Origin: Anaeramoeba flamelloides | Taxonomy: Eukaryota > Metamonada > Anaeramoebidae | Length of the DNA: 64,000 bases | NCBI GenBank assembly: GCA_027625915.1 | Contig: JANTQA010000008.1 | Coordinates: 5,883,501 to 5,947,500 of the forward strand | Reading direction: 5' to 3' | Part shown: piece by piece, positions 12,001 to 22,389 of the stretch | How the letters are laid out: every line of letters starts with the position of its first letter | Numbering within the stretch: position 1 is the stretch's first letter | Notes under the pieces: generated by a model | The model's input: only the letters and a program-made list of their open reading frames with translations | Told to the model about the DNA's origin: nothing | Databases searched by the model: none | Program-made: the position numbers and the translations under genes

Positions 12001-15000
12001 TTTTATAAAATGAAAACTTAATATTTGTAAAATTCATCAAAAAAAAAGTATCCTATTGGAATTGTTAAACATTTTTAAGGATATTTTTTAAATGTTTTAT
12101 TTCAATTTTTTGAAAATGACAGTATTTTTGTTATTGCTATTCTGAAAAAAATTGTCAAATCGGTTTTAATTGCAAAAAGGTAGTAAAAGTTCTCATTTTT
12201 GAAATATTTTTTTAACTTATTTTTTAGTTCATTTTAAAACCAAAAACCAAACCCAAAAAATTAGATTGGATTATTAGAATTAAAATAGAATTCAAGCATT
12301 AAATTAAACCAAAATTTAAGTATCTCCAATTTTTGAAATTTGGGTTTTTTGATTGTAATATTAGTAAAAAAGACTTTTTTTTTCAATTTTTTTGTTGCTA
12401 TGGTTAATCGATTCATATAAAATTGGCTTTTAAGGGTTCAACAATAGGTATTGTTTCAGTTTGAACAATTCCAATTTCAGAAATTTCTTGATCAGTAAAA
12501 AAAAACAAGAATAATATTTGAAAAATTGTCTTTTCACTACCATTTTATAATTAAAATCGATTTGACAATTTTTTTCCTGAATGGTTATTTTAATATTAGA
12601 AATTAAGTTCTTTTCAGTTAATTTTTTTTATTTTTATTGTTTTTTAATCAATTAATTATAAATAAAGAAAAATATGAGAAATTAAGCACTATATCAATTG
12701 TATAATTTAATTTTTTGTTAAGCAATAGGAAAGTTAATCAAGCAGTTGTTATTATTCCAAATCAATTTGCTCTAGTATTAAAAGAAAAATTTTAAAATTC
12801 TGTTGTTATGTTTATTTTACTTGTTAGATATTATAGGGCACTTAATTTGTGACTATTTCCAAAAATTAGTTGTTAAATTGGATTTTGTGTAATAATTGAG
12901 AAAAAATTCTAACTTCATCTTCCTTATTTTTTCTTTTTCACATAGAGCTTTCAAAGAAATAAACTATTTTACAGTCAAAGGGGCCCAGTTGTAATGAGTA
13001 AAATACATATGTTTAAATATTTTGCATAGATATTTGAAGAAAAATTTTATTTTGGAAATTTTCAAAATTGAAATCATTTATTCACATTTTTGCACACTTT
13101 TTTTTTTCGATTTTTTTTTTAAAACCTCATTCAGTTGCAAAAATTTTTTTTTATTGCAAAATCAAGTCACTTGATAAAAATATGTTATTCTAAATTCATT
13201 GAAACCATGGAAAGATATGTTGAGAAATTATATTGGTTTCTATTGCAATTCTATTCGATCTTTGATCTTAATATTTGTTTAATAAATGTGAAAAATTTTC
13301 ACTTCATTTATATTTCCTTTTTCCAAATAGAAACTACAAATACCAACACACTTACTTTGGGGACTTAATTTCTAAAAGAAAAGTATGAAAAATGAAGTGA
13401 AAAATGTTTCATATTTATTATTCAAATACCAGTAGAATTTTATTTCGAACATCGTTGTTTTTCTCAATAGGGGACTAAGAATTTGAGTTTTTCAAGTTTT
13501 TAGAAAATCCATGGATTAATTAATTAGTTTTCTTTCATACCTATATCAACAATTCTTTGGTGTATATTATTCTGTTTATTTCTTATTTGTTCTTCAAAGG
13601 TCAATTATATAAAATAATTGATATTTGAAAAAAATGTTGGGCACCTTTGACTGAAACTGAGTTTAGGTTGTAATTTGTGATCTCAATTTGTAAAAGTTAA
13701 ATGAAAATAAATTAAAATTTTTTTCACCTTTATTTTGCAAATATGGGTATATGCTATTAGAGAATTGAGCTAATTTTTGATAGTTTAAGATTACTGTCAT
13801 TATCCTATTAATAAATAAACGTTTTTATTTTAATGTCCGAAAAAAATTGTTTTTGATCATTCTTATTATTTGAGAAAAACTAAAAGATCTTTATAGATAA
13901 TATTGCTATTTTAATAAAGTGAGGACTTTTTTTTTAAAAAAAGCTGCTTTTCTTCCCACCTCAACTTCTACACCACATTTAAAGGTTGATTTCTCACTTT
14001 TTTAAAAAAGAAAACTTGTTAAAAGTTCAAGAAAACATACACTTTATTATAATGGATGTATAAAACTTTACAATTTTTTTTTTTTTTAGTTGAACTCTTC
14101 CATATTGAACTTTGGGGATAGTATTAGAAGTTAATTAATTTGAAATAACCATTAATAGTCACACTTAAACGAAACGACTGAATGGTTAGTGGTTGCTTTG
14201 GGTATTTTTGCTTATTCGTTAATCACTAATAAATATGAAATAACTTCACAATTTTTTTCCACCTCACTGGACTTCTTTAATCGCAAACAATCCTAAAAGC
14301 AATTCAATTTGAAAATCTCTGGGGATTGTGAGATCTGTAATTGTAATTCTTCAAAAACCAAGCATATAAAAAGAGTGCTAATTTAAATAATACAAATCAG
14401 TAATTCCAAAGGAAATTTTCTTACCTAAACGATATGATCCCATTTCGTAACCATTTTCTTCTGCAATTTGAAAATATTCGAAAGCTCGTTCATAGTCTTG
14501 TTTTATTTCATCACTGTCTTTACAATATAATAAGCCCAAATTATGTGCAGATTGGAAAAAATTTAGTTGTAAGGCCTTTTCATAATAATCCTTGGCTAAA
14601 TTAAGATCTTTTTGACAACCTTTTCCAGACTCACACAAAGTCCCCAAGCTATTTATTAAAGTCGCGGTTTTTTTTTTTGTGTAAAATTTTAACAAACAGA
14701 AAGTTTGGTATAAAAAAAAAAAAAAAAAAAAAAGTCAAAAGAAGAAAAAAATATCAAAAAAAAATAAAAAAATAATTAATTCAAACAAAAATAATGCTGC
14801 TGGTAACTGCATATCAGCAGCTATTTTGAAATACTTAAAGGCTAATTCTGGGTTTGTCTGTTGCCCATAAGACTGTGCTATTGTTGGTTCATTAAACACG
14901 AGCGCCATTTGATAAGCAGCCAAATAATGACCTACATTTGCTGCGATTTGCAGAAAATCCACAGCTAATTCAATTTCGTTTTTATGGAAATAGTGGATAC

Positions 15001-15331
15001 TCAATAAATAGGAGCTGTGTGGATCAATACTGCCTTCGTATTTGTCGATTATGTGAATTTTGAATTCAATTTTTTGGGATTTTTGGAGTGTAATAATTAC
15101 AGAATGTTGGTTGTCGTCTTCCACCAAAACAAACTCGGACGAGTTTGGATCAATGCTGTCAAATAACTTTCCTTGAATGACAGGATTTTTTCCCTTTAAA
15201 CCTGCTTTTATACTGGTTGGCGTAAGTTCAATTTCAATATCATCGAGCGTTGTTCCTTCTTGGACAGTGAAAGAAAAGATTACACTTTCAGTTGTTTCTC
15301 GAGCTTCATATTCCTGAACTATGTTCGTCAT
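8371..15331 (-). CDS. CS (p23/NudC-like) domain, Sel1-repeat, tail-anchored protein
   Basis: Three exons on the minus strand, 15331-14787, 14648-14425 and 8840-8371, join with matching phases (2, then 1) to 412 residues. Residues about 1-95 resemble a CS fold (SVIFSFTVQEGTTLDDIEIE, then IKAGLKGKNPVIQGKLF). Sel1-type repeats of about 36 residues follow (LGTLCESGKGCQKDLNLAKD; SYRLGLMYIYGLGTEINFEK, the latter only formed by the splice). The C-terminal part has a Thr-Pro run, an acidic stretch and one hydrophobic segment (WGLTIGATVLITSCGIGYYL) followed by a basic end, typical of a tail anchor. CS domains often contact Hsp90; Sel1 repeats are scaffolds, as in ER-associated degradation. A membrane-bound co-chaperone scaffold is inference. 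The first donor is GTTTGA, which is weak. The second intron is 5,584 bp. Confidence 0.82.
10658..11166. mobile_element. MITE-like element with long terminal inverted repeats
   Basis: About 509 bp. Left end TGGGCAAAAGTTTGAGAATC and right end GATTCTCAACCTTTTGCCCA are inverted copies. The arms continue for about 100 bp, including AATTCATATAAATTACAATT and its inverse. I could not define a clear target duplication. The open frame at 10924-11256 is an accident of this element. Confidence 0.8.
12972..13653. mobile_element. CAGTCAAAGG-ended MITE family, copy 1
   Basis: About 682 bp. Left end CAGTCAAAGGGGCCCAGTTG; right end, inverted, CAGTCAAAGGTGCCCAACAT. Left flank TA, right flank AA, so the duplication is imperfect. 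It is inverted relative to the copies at 26353-26872 and 45552-46020, with which its subterminal sequence aligns. An inner inverted repeat around 13300-13410 (GAAAAATTTTCACTTCATTT and inverse) adds secondary structure. Confidence 0.8.
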
Positions 15332-16324
15332 TAAAAGTGATTATATTCAAATAATTGTGAAAAAATAATCAAAAAATGAGTAGGTGGATTTTTGATCATT
15401 TTACGATTTTGAAAAGTTCAGATTATTTTTTGGTACATTGTTAATGTAACGCAAATAGAATTTACTTTTAATTTAAAATTAAGAGAATAAACTGTTACTT
15501 AAGTTTTCCAAAATAAAGTTAAAAATATCTCTTCAAAATGAAAATCTTGATGTTTCAAAAGATCGAGTATATTTTGATTTCAAATTTTAGAGTTGGGATT
15601 TTTAGAAAGTCTCTGAATTCTTTTTGTTTTTTTATTTTCTGAAGGCTGAATGAAAATTGATTTCCATTTTTTTTATTTTAATTAAAAGTCTTAAAATAAA
15701 CTTTCTTATTGAAAATAATAAAAAAAATCATAAATATGATGAAAATTTGATAATAATTCACTTTTTTCCACAGCTTTTAAACAAACAAATCATATAATAA
15801 TAATAATAAATAAGAAAAACCTTCTAGTTCAATAAGAAAGAATTATTTCCTGAAGTTTGATTATTTTTTTAGTGATTTCCATTTAGTTTTTAAAGTATTA
15901 CTTTTTTTGAAAAATGTTAAATCAATGAGTATCAAAATTAAAAATGCTTTTAAAGCGATCCTAGAATATATTATTAATCTTATACTTTTTTATATTGTGA
16001 TTTTTTTTCTCAAAAAATTATAATTTAAGCTTTTTTATAAAATATTTTTATTATTATTTTTTTTAACTTATTTTAGAAAATGATTAGTACTTTTTTATAT
16101 TTATTAAATCTTGAAAAAAAATTAAATATAAATTATTGAATTACCTTTATTTAAAAAAAAATGTTTTTAATGATAGTTTTATAATTACAACTGCTTTTCT
16201 AAAATGTTTTTTAAGGATGTTATACTTTAAATATGTTTTAAATTACTGATATCAATAATAAATAATAATAATAATAATTTGAATTGTATAAAAACGGGAT
16301 TTATCAAAAATGGAATTGACATAA
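15332..16324. other. intergenic, no gene seen
   Basis: 5' flank of the CS-Sel1 gene. AT-rich with short ATA and AAT microsatellites (around 15796 and 16255). No supported gene. Confidence 0.5.
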
Positions 16325-16739
16325 CGGTTGTGGAAAAAAAGTGAAACATGGTTTTTAATCGGGAAAATTACTGAAAATGAAAAGTAAGATCAATGAAAAA
16401 AAGAATAAATAAATAAATAAAGACAAAATGAAGTATTCATCACAATAACAGTTTTTTAAATACTATCTTTTAGTATCGGTTTTTCTTTGATTGATCAATT
16501 ATTAAAAATTTGTTCAAAAAATTGACGATTTTTGAGATCTCCAAAACCACAAGAACTATTTCGATAAATCAGTAGATTTAAATTGTGTATGTTGGGTTGA
16601 TTGAAAATAATATAATGGATTATTATTTGAAGTTAATTGGTTTCTTCTTTTTATTGGTTTTACTTTTCATTTTCAGTAATGTTCCCAATTAAAAATTGTG
16701 TTTCACTTTTTTTCCAGTTTCACTTTTTTTCCACAACAG
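16325..16739. mobile_element. TAA-flanked (Harbinger/Tourist-like) MITE, copy 1
   Basis: 415 bp with TAA duplicated at 16322-16324 and 16740-16742. The ends are C(T/G)GTTGTGGAAAAAAAGTGA and its inverse. An inner inverted block (TTTTTAATTGGGAACATTAC type, then GAAAATGAAAAG) is shared with 18341-18798. A 3-bp TAA duplication is usual for PIF/Harbinger-derived MITEs. Confidence 0.82.
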
Positions 16740-17173
16740 TAAATAGTAATTTTATAGATTTTATATTTTTTTAAAAATAAAAAAAAATGTTATAAATTTG
16801 TTGATTTTTCATACTTTAATAGAATGGTTGTTCTTATAATTATAACTGGCCCCCATCTAATTTATCATACATTCAACTTTTATAACTGTCTTTATTGTTA
16901 GAATTTGTAACCAATCCCCTTGTTGTAATCAATTTTCGTCTATAGGAAAGAAAAAAATGACAGCTTTAAATTGATTTAATTTGATCTTGTGAATTTTAAA
17001 GAAATGATGGTTGGTAACATCCTAAAATTTAAGAAAACATTATAATTGTGTTTAGGAAGTCATTACAAAACAAAAAATTACATCTTGTGATTTTTTTAAT
17101 ATATGTAAAAATATGAGATATTATTTAATTTTACTGCCCAGGATCTAACTCTGAACAAACAAATAAGATAATA

Positions 17174-17432
17174 CCCTATTAAAATAATTTTTTTTATAAC
17201 ATGTTATAAGCGTGTTGTAATGGTGTTATTAACGTTTGAAATGTTATAAAATTTTATAATAAAAATTTTTAGAACCTATATGTTTGTTATAAAAAGTGTT
17301 CTAAACATTATAACATGTTATAAGCCCGTTATAAGAATATTTCTATAAAAAATATTGAAAAAATCATTATAAAAAAGGGAATTTTGTTATAAAAATGTTA
17401 TATAGATGTTATAAAAAAATTTTTTATTAGGG
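17174..17432. mobile_element. CCCTAWTAAAA-ended MITE
   Basis: 259 bp flanked by TA (17172-17173 and 17433-17434). Left end CCCTATTAAAATAATTTTTT, right end inverse of CCCTAATAAAAAATTTTTTT, each running into TATAACAT. The interior repeats TTATAAC/GTTATAA motifs, so it folds on itself. A Tc1/mariner-type target suggests that superfamily. Confidence 0.85.
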
Positions 17433-17760
17433 TATATAAAAGCATCTAAAAAAAAAAAAAAAAACTAATTTGTAATTTATTAAATTTTACTTTTAAGAAA
17501 TTGTTCTCCAAAAAAAAAAACTTTTTCACACAATAGAGTTATCTAAAATGTTGAAGATAGATTTTACATTTCCATCATTGGGGACAAAACTTGTTTTATA
17601 TTTTACATCATAAACTGTATCGTGCATCCTTTCAATGAGATCTATTGCTTCTTTTATTCTCATTTTGTAAGCCAATTATTTAAGACACACCAAACGTATA
17701 AATCTGCATGTATTATCAGATCTTGAAAATGAATTATTTTGAATATTCCTCAAAAATTTG

Positions 17761-17955
17761 CAGTCAGGTTCACTTTACAGAAACAAAGTTTCAACTAAAT
17801 TTAAGGCACAAAAAAATCTCAAATTAAGGCACAATAATTCAGATTCTATTAGAATAATTTGAAAAATAAAAATTCTAAAAAATATTTATTAATTGGAGAT
17901 TTGATCGTGTCTTAAATTTCGTTGAAAGTTTGGGTTGTAAAAGTGGAACTATCTG
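17761..17955. mobile_element. palindromic Tc1/mariner-like MITE, copy 3 (decayed)
   Basis: About 195 bp and clearly the same family as 5453-5650 (CAGTCAGGTTCACTTTACAG; AATTTAAGGCACAAAAAAAT). Both ends are mutated and the left flank is no longer TA, so this is an older copy. Confidence 0.82.
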
Positions 17956-18340
17956 TTATGTTTTCTAACAAAAATAAATGGTATGTTAAAAGTCAAATTT
18001 AAATTACAATTATATGTTAAAAGTTTGGTTAGATTTTATATTAAACGATTGAAAAGAAAATTAAATGTGTGAAAATTATTCATTTTTTTTTAAACAATAA
18101 AAAAGTATTTGTTTAAAAAAATCAATCTTTCTTTTTTTGCGAAAAGGTGATTTTTAATGAATTCTATACAATAACATAGAATTTATCAAGATTTTTGTCA
18201 ATTTTTAACTTACTAAAAAATAATATTGTAATTCCAAATTTTTTATCCTTTCCCTCAATCTTGACCTAATATATAAAAGGTCTATACTCTGTAACAGATT
18301 ATACTCGGTTATAAAAAAAAATTATAGAGAAAATTATTAA

Positions 18341-18798
18341 CTGTAGAGAGAAAAATGTTGGACACAGAAAAATGGTTGGACAGCATTTTTAATTGGGAAC
18401 ATTACTAAAAATGATTTTTAATTTCAATCATTTGTGAAATAACTAAAGAAAATAACAATAATCTACTTATTAGAATAAGGATTAATGTAATTCTACTTTT
18501 TCAAAACCTTATCTCTTATAATCTAAATCAAGTTTAAAAATTACCTTTTTCAGAATTAATAGTAAACTTTACTACAACTTGGATTTTTGTTAAAATTGCA
18601 TGATCTACTTGAGTTATCAACCATTCAAATGAGTATTCTACACAAACCACAGATTAATGAACTTTTAACAGCTTTAAACCTGGATTTATATAAAATTCAC
18701 CTATTTATCAATAGGATTTGATTTTCAATTTCAGTAATGTTCCCAATTAAAAATGGTGTCCAACCATTTTTCTGTGTCCAACATTTTTCTCTCAACAG
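18341..18798. mobile_element. TAA-flanked (Harbinger/Tourist-like) MITE, copy 2
   Basis: 458 bp with TAA at 18338-18340 and 18799-18801. The ends are CTGT(A/T)GAGAGAAAAATGTTG and its inverse, followed by GGACACAGAAAAATGGTTGG. The inner inverted block TTTTTAATTGGGAACATTAC matches the element at 16325-16739, but the outer arms do not. Confidence 0.85.
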
Positions 18799-18801
18799 TA
18801 A

Positions 18802-19592
18802 CAAGAAATCAAGGTTGAAGACTTTTTCATATAAAAAAGATTTTTCTCTAAAAGTTTTTTTTTCCAACCTACTTTTTCATTTTTAGACACGATACGATTA
18901 ATTTAGAAAAAAATGGCATTTTTTCCTTCTTAGATCGATCTTGAAAAATATTTTTGGGAATTATCAAACACCCAACCATGACTGGTTTATAAAATACTTT
19001 GAATTTCGATTTCAAGTGTAGTCCTTTACAAAAAATTCAAAATAATTTTAAAACCAAATTTTATAGGTTTTGTATATTTCTGATCATAATCCAAATTTAC
19101 GAATTGTTCTTAAAGCCATTGCAAAAAAAATATAGTTCTTTCGATCCCCATTTGTTTTTTCAAAATGTTTTGTCATTGTCAAAAAAGGAATTAACACTCT
19201 AATTTTCCAATTAAAAAACAAAAATTTTTGACACACATTAAAAAATATTTTTCGAGTTAATTCGTTGAAAAACTCCAAAATATTTAACTAATCTTTTCGA
19301 AATGATATTTTTAGACCATAAATTGAACTTCCTTAGATAACTGTAAGACTATTTTTTTCCTCTGCTAATTTTGTTATAACAGTTATAATTAATATACATT
19401 TGGGAAATTGAAATAAAAATTTTCATTTATTAATTGGATGACACAGTATTTTGAAATTAGATGGATTTACTTTTTCAAAAACCAGATCCACTTTTCAACA
19501 AAAATTAAGTCATAACCTGTATTTCTGATTTTTGTTTCCTATATTTTCATTCTTCAATTCCTAACACGTCAATAATAAAAAAAAAGTTCAAA
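18802..19592. other. upstream region with possible coding fragments
   Basis: Two short frames with acceptor-like signals look protein-like: 18935 onward after TTCTTAG (SILKNIFGNYQTPNHDWF) and 19065 onward after TTTTATAG (LYISDHNPNLRIVLKAIAKK). They could be 5' exons of the next gene, but I could not connect them in phase with confidence. Confidence 0.25.
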
Positions 19593-20922
19593 ATGTTTCA
19601 AAACGAGCAAATTATGATATTTCCAAAAAACACAAAACAGGTAAAGTCTGCTGAAATTTTAAGAAGAATGTTTTACTTTTGGGATTTTGAAGAAAAAGTG
19701 TCTTGTTTCCTCAAACAATTAAAGAAAAAAAATCAACAAGAAACAATCCACCCAAAACCGAATTCTCGAAAATTCAACAAAAATCACACTTTTAATAAGA
19801 TTATCACCCTTTTAAAGTGTTTGAAACGAATGTAACTTACTTTAAAGTGTATACAATTAAAAAGATTGGTAAAACAGAGTTCTTTGTTCGGAAAAATATG
19901 CTTTTATATTTCATTTTTTGTTCTTTTATTTTGTTTTGTTGGTTTCAGACTTTTTTGCAAAATATTTTATTTGCCTCAAGAAAAAATTCAAGATCATTTC
20001 TTCTTTGCCTTCAATTTTCCCTTGAATGAACGAACTCCAAAAAACAAGATCTGAGCCACTTCCAATCCAACCAAATAACACTGATCGAATCACCATTCGA
20101 AGCCAAAGCGATTTGTATTTTAACAGGTTTTCAAGACCAGATCTCATTCAACCTCAACCCAAAAAAAATTTCCCTTCACAAAGGTAAAAATTATAAACGA
20201 TCAAGTTTGTAGAGGGTGCTTTTTCACCTCTTTCCAAATATCGTGTTTCCAAATTTCTATATTTATCCTAAAAATAAGTTTTTTTTTTCAAGCAAAAATC
20301 CCTTCCAAATATTTACTTCCGAACAACATTTCTTTTTTTATTAACATGATTTTATTTTAATAACTCTTTTTCTTTGAATCACCAACCCTAACTACCAACT
20401 TTCTCAAATCAAAATAGATTTAAAAGTTCAAAATTTCAAAATTATGATTTCACAAAGGAATTGAAGCAATTTATTTCGCCAATTAACGAGTTCATTGAAA
20501 TGAGTCTTGAAAGTATCACAGAAAATCAATTCCAACAACAAAGTATTCTTAAAGAGTTACCCCAGTTCCAAAAAAACCAAAACACTTTCCCCAACAAACA
20601 AGAAAAAGAAAATGAAAAAGAAAATGAAAATGAAAAAGAAAATGAAAACGAAAACGAAAAAGAAAAAAAAGAAAAGGAAAAAGAAAATGAAAATGAAAAG
20701 GAAAAGGAACAAGAACACCAAGAGCAAGAATTGGATGAAGAAGGTGGGGAAGAGATAACTGATTATGAGCGACAGGAAAAAGAACAATATTTAGCTTTTT
20801 CTCCTCCTCGAAGATCAAAATGCCCACTGTGGCAAGACAGCAAATTTCGAAGGATGCTTAGTCTCGATTATGATTACAGCTTTGAGGATTTCGAAAATAA
20901 CCCATTGGAAAATATGTATTGA
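19593..20922 (+). CDS. uncharacterised spliced protein, Lys/Glu/Asn-rich
   Basis: I do not recognise the family. Proposed exons are 19593-19831, 19949-20183 and 20418-20922. Introns are GTAACT..TTTCAG and GTAAAA..AATAG, and the last junction is phase 2 and forms Gln-Arg-Phe. The first part is mixed polar/hydrophobic (AEILRRMFYFWDFEEKVSCF). The middle exon carries QEKIQDHFFFAFNFPLNERT, then SEPLPIQPNNTDRITIRSQS. The last exon has a long Glu/Lys/Asn run and a conserved-looking end (SPPRRSKCPLWQDSKFRRML). The two halves of the middle exon are in frames one base apart, near a run of six A at about 20040. Either the assembly has one extra A, or the exon really starts at 20050 after AACAAG, which keeps the frame. 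The RSxS and SPPRRS motifs could be phosphorylation sites. Confidence 0.55.
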
Positions 20923-22389
20923 TTTTCGAGTTTTCTCTTTTCAACTTTTTTCAGGGAGCACTTGCTTTACTATTTTTTTTCTTTTTTATGATAATTGTGT
21001 AATTAGAAATTTTAATATAAACACATTAATTTTGTTGTTATATTAGAAGTCTTTTTTTTTTTCTTTCCTTTCTTACTTTTGACTTTTTTAAAAATTTATA
21101 AAACTATTTTTCTTTTTAAATCCTCCTTACCAAATTTTTAAATTACTTTTTTGTTTTTCCTGTTTGGAATAATCAAAAATTTTTTGTCACGGAGTTTTTT
21201 TAAATCAAAAGGGTTTATTAACCCTTTTATTTTTGTTAATTATATCTTTTTTTTTTAGAATTTTTTTGTTTTTTGTTTGAAAAATAAAATTTTTACTTTT
21301 TAATTATTTTTTGGTTTTTCTCGTTATTTCTTGGATGATTTTGAACAACTCTCACAATATTTAAGAACGAAGTAAAAATCAAAATACCTTCAGGTAAGGT
21401 TTTTTTTTTACTCATTTCAAATTTGAACCCTTTTGAAGTAATTTATTCTCAACTTTTTTTTTTAGTCTCAGAACTAACATGAAGTTAAGATTCGATATTT
21501 GACGAGAGATTATGGTGGTGCTGTTTTTAAACAATTATTATAGAATCTTTTTGTCGATCTTAATGATATGTGAGATTCAGCTTTTCGAAAAGTTAATTGT
21601 ATTTCACTTGTCTAACACAGCTTATCCTGATTAATGAGAAACTTTTTGCTTTAAATTAACAGAGAAGTTTTTCTTCCTTTTTTTACACTTTATGAGGAAA
21701 TATCTGGTTAAAGGAAAAGAGAAATAAATTTTTTTCCTTTTTCATTTGGAAAATAACAGGTTTACACAAATTTGAATACTTATTTTTTCCAAAGAACTAT
21801 AAGTCTCTCAAAAAATTGAACCCACAAAAAGGCTTCCACACGTTATAAGACCTCACTTTCAATCAAATATTTCTTTTTTGAAACAACGATTTTACCAGGT
21901 TTTATTACGCATTTGGTGGACTTAAGTCCAAGTTTGTTTGACTTTTTGTTGTCTCCAATTAGTTTGAGTTGTTCAAGATCTTTTTTCTTCTTCGAGTAAA
22001 GATTTTTAAATATAAAGCAAAAAATTTTTTTTTTTTCTTTTTTTAATAAAGTAAACACTTTACAATTTTCTTGTAAGTTCTTAAAAGGGTACCACTTATC
22101 ATATTTAACTTTTTTTTTCGAATTATTATTCGTGTTTAATTTGCTTTAGCATGGAATAATTCATAAATCTCATTTTGTCAGAATATCTATAAAAGAGAGA
22201 AAAGATTTTAGACCTCTTCTTTGAGATTAATTCTTTCCTAATTTCCACTTTGGACTTTTCCAAAAATATTTGTAAAGAAAAGAGAAAAAGTAAATTGAAC
22301 ATTTTTCACAAAACCCAAGCAAAAAATCACTTTAAACACCCAATTGGCATTTTAAATAACTGATACTTTAGAATTTCATTTTGTTCTTA
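20923..22389. other. intergenic, with a possible small spliced transcript
   Basis: Mostly T-rich. Around 21320-21540 there is a strong donor (CTTCAG|GTAAGG at about 21396) followed by a poly-T acceptor (TTTTTTTAG at about 21465). Reading across it gives a short protein-like frame (KNQNTFSLRTNMKLRFDI, then stop), and a second frame upstream reads FSRYFLDDFEQLSQYLRTK. No family is recognised, and it is too short to call a gene. Confidence 0.25.

Larger units (their letters stand above)
8841..14424 (-). other. 5.6-kb intron of the CS-Sel1 gene, filled with repeats
   Basis: On the minus strand it starts GTAAGA (14424 downward) and ends AATAG (8841). Joining the exons restores a perfect Sel1 unit. 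The intron contains two terminal-inverted-repeat elements (10658-11166 and 12972-13653), a (TA)n run at 9041-9066, and no gene I can support. Confidence 0.75.

Noticed and set aside
21843-22058. 71-residue minus-strand frame, Lys-rich
   Set aside because: No motif, no splice partner, and A/T-run driven composition.
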